Source: Streptomyces sp. AC558_RSS880
GTDB taxonomy: Bacteria; Actinomycetota; Actinomycetes; Streptomycetales; Streptomycetaceae
Direction: 5' to 3'
Assembly: GCF_019049255.1 (NCBI RefSeq)
Contig: NZ_JAGMUJ010000130.1
Span: forward strand, 217,894-281,893
DNA: 64,000 nt
Below, piece by piece: positions 33,627 to 42,341 of the stretch (its first letter is position 1; each line of letters begins with the position of its first letter). A model generated the notes under the pieces. It was not told the origin of the DNA. It did no database searches and was given only the letters and a program-made list of their open reading frames with translations. A program made the position numbers and the translations under genes.

Positions 33627-34115
33627 TCAGGTTCTGTCCCGGTCCTCCGGGAGCGCCGTCCCGTCCTCCACGACGTGCACCGCGGCCTCCTCCGCGCCGG
33701 CCGCCCCCGCGTCGATGCCGACGTCCTCGGCGACGGCCTCCTTGGTGGTGTCCGTACGGGCCCCCTCGTCCGGGGCGACCAGGCGTCCGGCGCGGCCGGT
33801 GCCCGCCTCCGGGTCGACCGGCTCGCCCTCGCCGCCGGGGAGGTCACCCACCTCGTCCCCGGCGGGCGCGGACGTGTCGGGCACCTCCTGGGCCAGCCGC
33901 TGGTCGAGGGTCTCCCCGTCGTGCTGTTCCGAGGCCGTGGTGCCGTACTTGGTCACGCCGAGCGGCTTCTCCGGCGGGGAGTAGCCCTCGTCGAGGGTGT
34001 CGTCGTAGGTCCGTTCGTCGACGGCGTCCTGCATGTCGAGCGGCGCGGCGTCCTCCTGCTCCTCGTTGCTCCCGGTGGGCTGGTAGGCGTCGTCCCCCAT
34101 CGGCTCGGTGCCCAT
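33627..34115 (-). CDS. DUF5709 domain protein (162 aa)
   Basis: Very acidic, disordered-looking sequence with the DUF5709 core DERTYDDTLDEGYSPPEKPL and ETLDQRLAQEVPD. The C-terminal text DDSATGGP-like seen in the neighbouring proteasome gene is absent; the two are unrelated. ATG with GGGAGG 6 bases upstream. Family members are Streptomyces proteins of unknown role, often linked to stress. It is transcribed in the same direction as prcB, 115 bases downstream of it. Confidence 0.82.
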   Translation of the reverse strand: MGTEPMGDDAYQPTGSNEEQEDAAPLDMQDAVDERTYDDTLDEGYSPPEKPLGVTKYGTTASEQHDGETLDQRLAQEVPDTSAPAGDEVGDLPGGEGEPVDPEAGTGRAGRLVAPDEGARTDTTKEAVAEDVGIDAGAAGAEEAAVHVVEDGTALPEDRDRT

Positions 34116-34230
34116 GGTTTCCTCCCTGTCACGCTGCGTCGGCTCGTTCGCCTCGGGTGTCAGGTCCGCGTTTCCCGTGACGCGATCTCTAACCCCGGTG
34201 CGTCCGATGACGGAGAGGTCCCCGCGAGGA

Positions 34231-35076
34231 TCAGAGGGGCGCGTTCGGGCCGTCCGGGCGGGAGTGCCGCCGGTCGACCATGTCGAGGCTCAGCCGTCGG
34301 ACCTCGGTCTCGCCGAGCCGTTCGTAGCCGTCCTCGGTGATGACCGACACGACCGGGAAGAGGCGGCGGGAGAGATCGGGGCCGCCGGTCGCCGAGTCGT
34401 CCTCGGCGGCGTCGTAGAGGGCCTCCAGGGCGGCCAGGGCGGCCTCGTCGCGGGACATGCCGGGCCGGTGGAGCTTCTTGAGGGCGCCCCTGGCGTACGG
34501 GGATCCGGAGCCCTCCGTGTGGAAGCCGTACTTCTCGTAGCGGCCGCCGGCGGCGTCGTAGGAGAAGATCCGGCCCCGCCCTCCCCCGGGCGCGGTGGTG
34601 TCGTAGCCGGCGAGCAGCGGGACGACGGCGAGGCCCCGCATGGCCTGGGCGAGGTTCTGGCGGATCATGGTGGCGAGCCGGGTCGCCTTGGCGCCGAGGG
34701 TCATCGGGATGCCCTCGATCTTCTCGAAGTGGGCGAGTTCGACCTGGTAGAGCCGCACCATGTCGAGGGCGGTCCCCACGGAGCCGGCGATCGCGACGGC
34801 GGTGTGGTCGTCGGCGGGCAGCACCTTCTCCAGATCGCGCTGGGCGATCAGGTTGCCCATGGTGGCCCTGCGGTCACCGGCGATCAGTACGCCGTCGCCG
34901 TAGGTGAGGGCGAGGATCGTGGTGCCGTGCGGGACCTCCGTGGCGCGGACCCCCTCGGGCAGGGTGCGGGTGCCGAGCAGTTCGGGGCGGTGGGCCGCCA
35001 GGAACTCGGTGAAGGACGAGCTGCCCGGGGTGAAGAACTCCTCCCCCAGCCGCCCTTCGTGATCGCTCTGCGCCAT
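34231..35076 (-). CDS. prcB: Stand-alone 20S proteasome beta subunit
   Basis: 281 aa. A propeptide of 51 residues ends in EVPHG; the mature N-terminal nucleophile is Thr52 in TTILALTYGDGVLIAGDRRA. Counting from Thr52 as residue 1, Asp68 and Lys84 fall at positions 17 and 33, so the catalytic set is complete. Other family text: AGSVGTALDMVRLYQVELAH, YDAAEDDSATGGPDLSRRLF. In actinobacteria prcB normally sits with prcA, pup and dop; here none of these is present, so this is an extra copy. It could assemble with the main PrcA or form its own ring. ATG with GGGGAGG. Confidence 0.92.
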   Translation of the reverse strand: MAQSDHEGRLGEEFFTPGSSSFTEFLAAHRPELLGTRTLPEGVRATEVPHGTTILALTYGDGVLIAGDRRATMGNLIAQRDLEKVLPADDHTAVAIAGSVGTALDMVRLYQVELAHFEKIEGIPMTLGAKATRLATMIRQNLAQAMRGLAVVPLLAGYDTTAPGGGRGRIFSYDAAGGRYEKYGFHTEGSGSPYARGALKKLHRPGMSRDEAALAALEALYDAAEDDSATGGPDLSRRLFPVVSVITEDGYERLGETEVRRLSLDMVDRRHSRPDGPNAPL

Positions 35077-35155
35077 GCCGCCTCCCCCTCGTCGCTTCTT
35101 CGCGCGCCGACAGTCGACTCCTACCTGGACCTGGTGCGCGGGAAACCCGTCGCCG

Positions 35156-36649
35156 TCACCCGGAGCCGGGCGGGCCGGGCGCCGGGGCGATACGGGCTTC
35201 GAGGTCGCCGATCCGGTGGACGGGCCAGGAGCGGGCGTAGCCGGGTGGTGTGCCGCCGGGCCCGGTGAGGGTGGCGACCGGGACGCGGTCCGCGGTGCGC
35301 AGGATCTCGGCGGCCGTGGTGTTCTCGTTGTTCCCGGCGGTCGTGCCGGAGGAGCAGCCGGTGTAGTAGCCGATGGGGATCGCCTCGTGGCCGGTGATCA
35401 GACAGGGCGGGCGGACACCGAGCCGGTGCAGGTCACCGGCCGCGCGGGCCCAGTCCCGGCGGCTGTCGACGTTGCGGTCCACGGTGTGCACGAGGACGGT
35501 CAGCTGCACCGTGAGATGACCGGCCAGGCCGAGTGCGACCAGGGTTCTGGCGGCCGGCCGCCACTTTCCGCGCGGTGCCGTGACCAGGTACCACAGCGCG
35601 TCGGCGACGGGTATCGCGAGCAGGGCGTAGGCGGGCTGGAGGAAGCGGGGCGCCGCGTACTCGATCATGAACAGGTAGGGCAGGGCGGCGGTCGTGGCGC
35701 AGGCCAGCGGCGCCACGGTGCGCAGGGTGCGGCGGGCCCGCACGGCGACGACCAGTCCGAGGACGGCGAGCAGCGGCAGCACGAACCACCACAGGGTGAT
35801 CACCGGGTGGGGCATCGAGCCCGTGCACGGACGGCACAGGGCGCGCCCGCCCAGGCTGCGCAGCTGGTCGTCGACGGCGATGTTCAGGCCGAGCCCGCCC
35901 TGGATGCGGGAGGCCTCGGCGAGCCGCTCCCGCAGGCCGCCGAACGCGGTGTACGCCTCGACCACCCAGGGGACCGCTCCCGCCAGCAGACCGCCGGCGA
36001 GGGCGAGCAGGGACCGTCCGTGCCGGCCGGCCAGCGCGAGGAGGAGGAGCGGGATCGTCGCCCAGACGGCGTCGGTGGGCCGCATCCAGGCCATGAGCGC
36101 GGCCCCCGCCGCCACTCCCCACAGGGGGCCGCCGGACGAGGGGTCCGCGCGGTGGCGCAGGAAGCAGCCGACGGCGGTCAGCGCGCCGACGGCGACCCAG
36201 TAGTTGGGCATGGCCTGGGGACCGTAGAAGAGCGTGATCCACAGGGAGGCGAAGAAGGCGCCGGCGGTGACCAGGACCCGGGTGGGGAACAGGCCGCGCC
36301 AGGAGCGCAGGGCCAGGAAGAGGGCGAGGCCGGAGAGCAGGGCGAGGTAGACGCGCAGCAGCGCGGTGGACTCGGACCAGGACGCGACCGGCGCCACCAG
36401 GAAGGAGACGCCCCGGGAGCGGGGGGCGCTGAAGAAGGCGGCCGGGTGGTGGGAGGTGACCTGGCTGGTGTAGACGATCTCGTCCCAGCCGAGACCCAGC
36501 ACGGGGCGGACCAGGGCGAGTTGGGCGAGGGTGAAGACGGCGGCGAGCACCGCGAGCGGGCGGGTGCCGCCGCGCAGTGACGGGCCCGGTCCGGCCCGCT
36601 GCTCGCGCTTCCGTATGCCGGTGAGAAGGGCACCGGTGCCGTCGGTCAT
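35156..36649 (-). CDS. Polytopic membrane protein, GT-C glycosyltransferase-like (497 aa)
   Basis: About 10-11 hydrophobic helices, e.g. AVLAAVFTLAQLALVRPVLG, YLALLSGLALFLAL, VLVTAGAFFASLWITLFYG, LLLLALAG, WWFVLPLLAVLGLVVAV. After the first helix comes LGWDEIVYTSQVTSHHPAAF: the acidic WDE in the first external loop is the pattern of GT-C (PMT/ArnT-like) enzymes, which use polyprenyl-linked sugars. The C-terminus is a soluble domain (VRPPCLITGHEAIPIGYYTG). ATG at 36649 with GAGGGACGG; a longer start at 36676 is possible. Substrate unknown. Confidence 0.75.
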   Translation of the reverse strand: MTDGTGALLTGIRKREQRAGPGPSLRGGTRPLAVLAAVFTLAQLALVRPVLGLGWDEIVYTSQVTSHHPAAFFSAPRSRGVSFLVAPVASWSESTALLRVYLALLSGLALFLALRSWRGLFPTRVLVTAGAFFASLWITLFYGPQAMPNYWVAVGALTAVGCFLRHRADPSSGGPLWGVAAGAALMAWMRPTDAVWATIPLLLLALAGRHGRSLLALAGGLLAGAVPWVVEAYTAFGGLRERLAEASRIQGGLGLNIAVDDQLRSLGGRALCRPCTGSMPHPVITLWWFVLPLLAVLGLVVAVRARRTLRTVAPLACATTAALPYLFMIEYAAPRFLQPAYALLAIPVADALWYLVTAPRGKWRPAARTLVALGLAGHLTVQLTVLVHTVDRNVDSRRDWARAAGDLHRLGVRPPCLITGHEAIPIGYYTGCSSGTTAGNNENTTAAEILRTADRVPVATLTGPGGTPPGYARSWPVHRIGDLEARIAPAPGPPGSG

Positions 36650-36817
36650 CGTCCGTCCCTCATTCCCGCGCGTCATCGGGTCCCGGGTTCCACGGGCCCT
36701 GCGCTCTGAAGGACGGGTTCCGGGAAACCGGCGTTCCGGAGATCACCGACAACCTAACCCGCGTGCGACGGGCCCGCAGGACGGGATACGGCCATCCGCC
36801 CCGGGGCCCGCCGCCGG

Positions 36818-39172
36818 TCAGCGCGGGTGCGGGCCCCGGTGCGGGGGCTGCTCGGGCGCCGGGCGGGGCCGGGGCGGCGGGACGGGACGCCCGGCGGGGA
36901 CGCCCTCGCGCACGGTCAGCTCGGTGCCGTGGTGACGGATGGTCAGCGGCGGCCCGGAACGGAGCGTGTACGTCGCCCGGTCCGCGGTGACCTCCACACG
37001 CAGGCACCGGCCGAGGAACCGCAGGGTGAAGGCCAGGCGGCGCAGCCGCGCCGGCAGCCGGGGGGTGAAGCGGAGGCTGCCGTCGTCCCAGCGCATGCCG
37101 CCGAACCCGGCGACCAGGGCGGTCCAGGTGCCGGCCAGGGAGGCGATGTGCAGTCCGTCCCGGGTGTTGTGCTCCAGGTCCACGAGGTCCATCAGGGCGG
37201 CCTCGGCGGTGTAGGCGTGGGCCAGGTCCAGGTGGCCGGTGCGGGCGGCGAGGACGGCCTGGACGCAGGCCGACAGCGAGGAGTCCCGTACGGTCAGCGG
37301 CTCGTAGTAGGCGAAGTTGCGGGCGATCTGCTCCTCGTCGAAGACCTCGTCGAAATAGCCGGCGCAGGTGTGCATCGCCAGCACCAGGTCCGCCTGCTTG
37401 ATCACTTGTTTGCGGTAGAGGTCGAAGTAGGGGAAGTGCAGCATCAGCGGGTACTGGTCGGCGCGGGTGCCGGCGAAGTCCCAGCGCTGGTAGCGGGTGA
37501 AGCCCGCGTGCTGTTCGTGCACGCCGAGTTCGTCGTTGTAGGGGACGTGCACGGCTTCGGCGGCGTCCCGCCAGCCGGCGCTCTCCTCCTCGTCGACGCC
37601 GAGGGCCGCCGCGGCGTCGGGGTGGCGTTTGCAGGCGTCGGCGGCGGCCAGCAGGTTCGCCCGGGCCATGAGGTTGGTGTACGTGTTGTCGTCGGCGACG
37701 GCGCTGTACTCGTCCGGGCCGGTGACCCCGTCGATGTGGAAGACGCCCCGGTCGTCGTGGTGGCCGAGGGAGCGCCAGAGGCGGGCGGTCTCCACCAGCA
37801 GTTCCACGCCGGTGTCACGTTCGAAGTGCTCGTCGCCGGTGGCCTGGACGTACCGCACCACGGCGTCGGCGATGTCGGCGTTGACGTGGAAGGCGGCGGT
37901 GCCGGCCGGCCAGTAGGCGGAGCCCTCCGAGCCCTCGATGGTGCGCCAGGGGAACGCGGCCCCGCGCAGGCCGAGTTGGGTGGCGCGCTCGCGGGCGACC
38001 GGGAGGGTGCTCTGCCGCCAGCGCAGCGCCTCGGCGGCGGCGTCCGGCACGGTGCAGATCAGCAGGGGCAGCACGAACACCTCGGTGTCCCAGAAGGCGT
38101 GACCGTCGTAGCCGGAGCCGGTCAGACCCTTGGCGGGTATCGCGCGCCGTTCGGCGCGGGCCCCTGCCTGCAGGACGTGGAAGAGGGCGAAGCGGACGGC
38201 CTGCTGGATCTCCTCGTCGCCGTCGACCTCGACGTCGGCGCGGGCCCAGAAGTCGTCGAGGTAGGCCCGCTGTTCGTCGAGGAGCCCCTGCCAGCCGCTG
38301 TGCGCGGCGGCCGCCAGCGCCGCCTCCACCTGGTCGCTCATGGCGGGCCGGGAACGGGCGCCGGACCAGCCGTGGGCGACGAGCTTCTCCACCCGCAGGC
38401 GCTGTCCCGGCTCCAGGACGGAGGTCACGGTCAGCCGGGCCACGTCCTCGTTGCTCTCGCAGCCGGTGGTGGTGCGTTCGGGGCCGTCGACGACGTGGTC
38501 GGCGGCCACGGCGACGCGCAGGCCGCTGCGCCGGGTGCGGTGCACCAGGCGCAGCCGGTGGTCCTTGGCGAGGTCCTCCTCGGGTTCCAGCGGGGACTTC
38601 AGGGCGCGGGCGGCGCGCGGGTCGCCGTCCGGTCCGGGCAGGCTCTCGTTGGCGACCAGTTCGGACTGCACCACGACGCGGGTGCGGCCGTCGACGGGCT
38701 CGACCTCGTAGGCGACGGCGGCGACGGCCCGCTGGGTGAGGGAGACCAGACGGGTGGAGCGCACCCGGACCGTGGAGCCGGCCGGGGAGGTCCATTCGCA
38801 GACCCGCTCGAGGACGCCCCGGCGCAGGTCCAGGGTCCGCTCGTGGCTGACGAGGCGCCCGTAGCGCAGGTCGAACGGTTCGTCGTCGACCAGCAGCCGG
38901 ATCACCTTGCCGTTGGTGACGTCGATGACCGTCTGGCCCGACTCCGGGTAGCCGTAGCCGGCTTCGGCGTAGGGCAGCGGGTGCAGTTCGTGGACGCCGT
39001 TGAGGTAGGAGCCGGGCAGGCCGTGCGGTTCGCCCTCGTCGAGGTTGCCGCGCCAGCCGACATGGCCGTTGGACAGCGCGAACACCGACTCGCTCTGCGC
39101 CAGGACGTCGAGGTCCAGGCTGCGTTCGCGCACGGTCCACGGTTCGACGGCGTACGCCCGCTGTGTGATCAC
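36818..39172 (-). CDS. Glycoside hydrolase family 65 phosphorylase, coupled to HAD mutase
   Basis: 784 aa. N-terminal beta-sandwich (VFALSNGHVGWRGNLDEGEP), then the catalytic barrel with GLTGSGYDGHAFWDTEVFVL, DGVTGPDEYSAVADDNTYTN (probable catalytic acid Glu488), KQADLVLAMH and the phosphate-loop-like text HIASLAGTWTALVAGFGGMR. The profile fits trehalose, kojibiose or nigerose phosphorylase, giving beta-glucose-1-phosphate and glucose. The GTG start overlaps the stop of the upstream HAD gene (GTGA), so the pair is translationally coupled. The C-terminal 25 residues are a Pro/Arg-rich tail. Confidence 0.92.
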   Translation of the reverse strand: MITQRAYAVEPWTVRERSLDLDVLAQSESVFALSNGHVGWRGNLDEGEPHGLPGSYLNGVHELHPLPYAEAGYGYPESGQTVIDVTNGKVIRLLVDDEPFDLRYGRLVSHERTLDLRRGVLERVCEWTSPAGSTVRVRSTRLVSLTQRAVAAVAYEVEPVDGRTRVVVQSELVANESLPGPDGDPRAARALKSPLEPEEDLAKDHRLRLVHRTRRSGLRVAVAADHVVDGPERTTTGCESNEDVARLTVTSVLEPGQRLRVEKLVAHGWSGARSRPAMSDQVEAALAAAAHSGWQGLLDEQRAYLDDFWARADVEVDGDEEIQQAVRFALFHVLQAGARAERRAIPAKGLTGSGYDGHAFWDTEVFVLPLLICTVPDAAAEALRWRQSTLPVARERATQLGLRGAAFPWRTIEGSEGSAYWPAGTAAFHVNADIADAVVRYVQATGDEHFERDTGVELLVETARLWRSLGHHDDRGVFHIDGVTGPDEYSAVADDNTYTNLMARANLLAAADACKRHPDAAAALGVDEEESAGWRDAAEAVHVPYNDELGVHEQHAGFTRYQRWDFAGTRADQYPLMLHFPYFDLYRKQVIKQADLVLAMHTCAGYFDEVFDEEQIARNFAYYEPLTVRDSSLSACVQAVLAARTGHLDLAHAYTAEAALMDLVDLEHNTRDGLHIASLAGTWTALVAGFGGMRWDDGSLRFTPRLPARLRRLAFTLRFLGRCLRVEVTADRATYTLRSGPPLTIRHHGTELTVREGVPAGRPVPPPRPRPAPEQPPHRGPHPR

Positions 39173-39906
39173 TTCGCACCCCCGAGTTCGGCCAGGTCCG
39201 TGACGACCCGGTCGGCGCCGTGCGCGTACAGCGCGTCGGTCTGGCCCACCCGGTCCACGCCGACGACGTATCCGAAGTGCCCGGCGCGGCCCGCGTCCAT
39301 GCCGGCCAGCGCGTCCTCGAACACGGCGGCCCGGGACGGTTCGACGCCGAGGTCCCGGGCGGCGGCGAGGAAGGTGTCGGGTTCCGGCTTCCCGGGCAGC
39401 CCGCGCTCGGCGGCGACCACGCCGTCGATCCGGACGTCGAAGAGGTCCTCGGCGCCGATCGACCGCAGTACGTCACGGCAGTTGGCGCTGGAGGAGACGA
39501 TCGCGGTGCGCAGTCCGCGGGCGCGGACCGCGGCGAGGTAGCGCAGGGTGCCGTCGTAGGCCTCCACGCCGTCGGTGCGGATCTTCGCCAGCAGCAGTTC
39601 GTTCTTGCGGTTGCCGAGGCCGTGCACGGTGCGGGCGTCGGGCGGGTCGCCGGGTTCACCCCCGGGGAGTTCGATGCCGCGGGAGGCGAGGAAGGTGCGG
39701 ACGCCGTCGGCGCGCGGGCGGCCGTCGACGTACTCGTCGTAGTCGGCGTCGGTGAAGGGCCGGAAGGCGTCGCCGTCCCGTTCGCGGAGGAAGGCGTCGA
39801 ACATCTCCCTCCAGGCGGCCGCGTGGACGACGGCCGTCTTCGTGACGACGCCGTCGAGGTCGAAGAGGCAGGCGAGGATGTCATCGGGCAGACCCAGATC
39901 CGTCAT
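39169..39906 (-). CDS. HAD-family beta-phosphoglucomutase (245 aa)
   Basis: Motif I is LFDLDGVVTKTAVVH (nucleophile Asp and acid/base Asp), motif II IVSSSANC, motif III the Lys of GLPGKPEPD, and motif IV AAVFEDALAGMDAGRAGHFG. A cap domain lies between about 20 and 110 (DEYVDGRPRADGVRTFLASR). It should convert beta-glucose-1-phosphate from the coupled GH65 enzyme into glucose-6-phosphate. The linkage of the two genes is strong support for that role. Shares four bases with the GH65 start. Confidence 0.92.
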   Translation of the reverse strand: MTDLGLPDDILACLFDLDGVVTKTAVVHAAAWREMFDAFLRERDGDAFRPFTDADYDEYVDGRPRADGVRTFLASRGIELPGGEPGDPPDARTVHGLGNRKNELLLAKIRTDGVEAYDGTLRYLAAVRARGLRTAIVSSSANCRDVLRSIGAEDLFDVRIDGVVAAERGLPGKPEPDTFLAAARDLGVEPSRAAVFEDALAGMDAGRAGHFGYVVGVDRVGQTDALYAHGADRVVTDLAELGGAK

Positions 39907-39975
39907 ACAGAAGACCGTTCCCCCTACGGCGCCGGACAGTGAGTGGCGCGGGCCACATGGCGGCAGGACTCCGGC

Positions 39976-40662
39976 GTGCCGGGTGACACACTCTTCCGTG
40001 TGGCACCGACCTTCGACGACCTCCTCCGCCGTGCCCGCGCCCTCCCGCGGGGCGGCCGGCGCGCGATCCTCGGCATCGCGGGCAGCCCGGGCGCGGGAAA
40101 GTCCACGCTCGCCCGGGAGTTGGTACGGGAGCTGAACGGCACCGGGGAGCCGTGGGTCGCGCAGGTGCCGATGGACGGATTCCATCTCGCCGACGTCGAA
40201 CTGGACCGCCTCGGCCGCCGCGACCGCAAGGGCGCCCCGGACACCTTCGACGCGGCCGGATACGCGGCGCTGCTGCGGCGGCTGCGCGAGGAGGCGTACG
40301 ACGACGTCGTGTACGCGCCCGGTTTCGAGCGGACGCTGGAGCAGCCGGTCGCGGGCGCGCTCCCGGTACCGCCGTCCGCCCGGCTGGTGGTGACGGAGGG
40401 GAACTACCTGCTGCTGGACACCGGTGCCTGGGCGCGGGTGCGGTCGCAGCTCGACGAGGTGTGGTTCTGCGATCTGGACGAGGAGGAGCGGGTGCGGCGG
40501 CTGATCGCCCGGCACGAGGAGTTCGGCAAGAGCCATGAGGAGGCGGTGGCGTGGGTGCTGCGCACGGACGAGCGCAACGCCGCGCTGGTGGCCGCGACAC
40601 GGGACCTGGCCGACCTCGTGGTGCCGGAGTCCGCCCTGCCGGGTGCGGACACCGGGGCGTAG
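39976..40662 (+). CDS. P-loop nucleoside/sugar kinase-like protein (228 aa)
   Basis: Walker A is ILGIAGSPGAGKSTLARELV and is followed by WVAQVPMDGFHLADVEL, GAPDTFDAAGYAALLRRLRE and LVVTEGNYLLL. This is the uridine-kinase/pantothenate-kinase-like 'nucleoside/nucleotide kinase' family, close to proteins such as FrcK/YggC. The DGFH motif places it among sugar or nucleoside kinases. Start uncertain: GTG 39976 with AGGA about 9 bases upstream is given; GTG 40000 (VAPTFDDLL) also fits. It is divergent from the HAD/GH65 pair and may act on the same sugars, but this is a guess. Confidence 0.85.
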   Translation: MPGDTLFRVAPTFDDLLRRARALPRGGRRAILGIAGSPGAGKSTLARELVRELNGTGEPWVAQVPMDGFHLADVELDRLGRRDRKGAPDTFDAAGYAALLRRLREEAYDDVVYAPGFERTLEQPVAGALPVPPSARLVVTEGNYLLLDTGAWARVRSQLDEVWFCDLDEEERVRRLIARHEEFGKSHEEAVAWVLRTDERNAALVAATRDLADLVVPESALPGADTGA

Positions 40663-40760
40663 GACGGCCGGTGGACGGGCGGGTGTCCGGTGCCCGGAGC
40701 CGTTCCGGCCCTCGAGACCGGCTGGACGCGGTCCGGCGCGGTGCCGCAGGCTCTCGTCCC

Positions 40761-41288
40761 ATGATCAGAGCAGCCACCGTGCGCGACGTCCCCGAGATCC
40801 GCGCGATGATCCGTGAACTCGCCGCCTACGAGAAGGCCGCCGAGCAGGCCCGCGCCACGGAGGAACAGCTCCGCGCGGCCCTGTTCGGCGAGCATCCCGC
40901 CGCGTCCGTCCTGATCGCCGAGGACGACGACACCGGCGGCGTCGTGGGGTTCGCGCTGTGGTTCCCGCGCTTCTCGACCTGGACCGGCACCCGCGGGATG
41001 CACCTGGAGGACCTCTACGTCCGCCCGCACACCCGGGGTGCCGGACACGGCAGGGCGCTGCTGGCCGCCCTCGCGGCGATCTGCCGGGAGAACGGCTTCG
41101 AGCGCTTCGAATGGGTGGTGCTCGACTGGAACGAGCCGGCGATCGCGTTCTACAAGTCGCTCGGCGCGGAACTGCTGGAGGAGTGGACGGTGTGCCGGCT
41201 GACCGGTGGCCCGCTGGAGGAACTCGCCGCACAGGCGGTTTCCCCCTCAGGCGGAGGGCCGGTGCGGGAGCAGAGGCCCCTGACCTGA
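40761..41288 (+). CDS. GNAT acetyltransferase, spermidine/diamine acetyltransferase-like (175 aa)
   Basis: Motif A for acetyl-CoA is LEDLYVRPHTRGAGHGRALL; motif B is FERFEWVVLDWNEPAIAFYK followed by SLGAELLEEWTVCRL. The WVVLDWN...FYKSLGA pattern and the FPRFSTWTGTRGMHLEDLY stretch are those of the SSAT-like branch (PaiA/RimI class), which can acetylate polyamines or similar amines. No clear ribosome-binding site precedes the ATG. The last 20 residues are a tail not seen in most relatives. Confidence 0.88.
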   Translation: MIRAATVRDVPEIRAMIRELAAYEKAAEQARATEEQLRAALFGEHPAASVLIAEDDDTGGVVGFALWFPRFSTWTGTRGMHLEDLYVRPHTRGAGHGRALLAALAAICRENGFERFEWVVLDWNEPAIAFYKSLGAELLEEWTVCRLTGGPLEELAAQAVSPSGGGPVREQRPLT

Positions 41289-41306
41289 AGGGTCTTGCGG
41301 CAGCGG

Positions 41307-41352
41307 GCCCGCGCGGTCCGGTCGCCGGTGCCGGTGACCGGACCGCGCGGGC
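41307..41352. terminator. Perfect 17-bp stem-loop terminator
   Basis: GCCCGCGCGGTCCGGTC (41307-41323) pairs with 41336-41352 around a 12-base loop. It closes the GNAT gene; the convergent DUF3662 gene ends at 41547. The rest of the gap to 41546 shows nothing. Confidence 0.8.
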
Positions 41353-41546
41353 GGTGGGATGCCCTCGCGCTACGGGCGTCCGTGCCGCCGGCCCGCGCCG
41401 GGTACGGCCCGCCGGGGTGCGCGGGGTGCCGGCGGTGCCGGACTCCGCGGCGGACCGGGCGACCGGCCGGCCGAGTCGACCGAAAGCGCCGCCCGGTCGA
41501 CGGTGCCGGTCACTCGGTCACGATCTGCCGGCGCCGGCCCGCGCCG

Positions 41547-41960
41547 TCAGCCGGGCGTCGGCTGCCCCGCGCGCTGGAAGGCGTCGGCGCTCACGTGCGG
41601 CATGACGCTGCTCGCCACCCGGAAGCGGCCGTTGGGGACCTCGGCGGACCGGCGGACGTGCACGGCGAGCGGGCCCGCCCATTCGTAGCCGTGGCGCGCG
41701 GCGTGCCGGGCCAGCCGGTCGGTGAGCGCCTGTCCCACGCGACTGCCGCGGCGGGTCAGTTCCTCGTGCACGGGTTCGGCGAGCTCCACGTCGTAGGCGT
41801 TGGGGACCATCACCCGGCCCGCCCGGCACACCACGGCGTGGCTGTCGCACTCGCGCCGCAGGGCGTCGACGAGTTCGACCGGCTCCCGGCCGGACAGCCG
41901 CCTCCACAGCGCTTCCCATCGGTTCTCCAGGGCGTCTTCCAGCGCGCTCAGGGCGCTCAT
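41547..41960 (-). CDS. Stand-alone DUF3662 (FhaA N-terminal domain) protein (137 aa)
   Basis: The text LENRWEALWRRLSGREPVEL, VDALRRECDSHAVVCRAGRV and MVPNAYDVELA matches the N-terminal DUF3662 domain of FhaA, the FHA protein near the cell-division/Pkn cluster. The FHA domain itself is missing and there is no disrupted remnant downstream, so it is an independent gene. It could compete with or mimic FhaA at the membrane. ATG start; ribosome-binding site weak. It lies just upstream of a small acidic protein on the same strand. Confidence 0.8.
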   Translation of the reverse strand: MSALSALEDALENRWEALWRRLSGREPVELVDALRRECDSHAVVCRAGRVMVPNAYDVELAEPVHEELTRRGSRVGQALTDRLARHAARHGYEWAGPLAVHVRRSAEVPNGRFRVASSVMPHVSADAFQRAGQPTPG

Positions 41961-42007
41961 GCTTTCACCTGCTCGAAACGTAGTCGGGGCGGGGGACGGC
42001 GGGTGGT

Positions 42008-42169
42008 CTAGCGTTCCCGGAAGTCGTCGGGCTTGATCTCGGCCTCCTCCAGCGCCTCGCGCATCGTGCGGCCGGTGCCGCCCTGATCGCTCGTCTCCTT
42101 GTCCTGCCGCTGCTCGACGATGTCGTCGGTGTCCCGGGTCTTCGGCCGGTTCTCCTCGGGGACGGTCAT
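42008..42169 (-). CDS. Small acidic protein of unknown function (53 aa)
   Basis: Very charged: MTVPEENRPKTRDTDDIVEQ, GRTMREALEEAEIKPDDFRE. Probably intrinsically disordered. The ATG at 42169 has AGGAG 9 bases upstream; an ATG eight codons earlier (42193) would overlap that site. It is divergent from the RpiR regulator gene. No family is recognised. Confidence 0.5.
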   Translation of the reverse strand: MTVPEENRPKTRDTDDIVEQRQDKETSDQGGTGRTMREALEEAEIKPDDFRER

Positions 42170-42341
42170 GTCCGGTGGCTCCTGGTGTGTCATGGGGGTT
42201 TCTGCTTCGCTGTGCCGTCGGGTTCCCGCCGGAGGCGCGGATATCCCCGGTGGAGCGGTCCGGTGTGCTCCGGCGAGCGGCCTGGTCACCACGGTGGGTG
42301 GGCTATGTTGAACCCTCGTGGGAGACGAAGGAGGCGCACCG

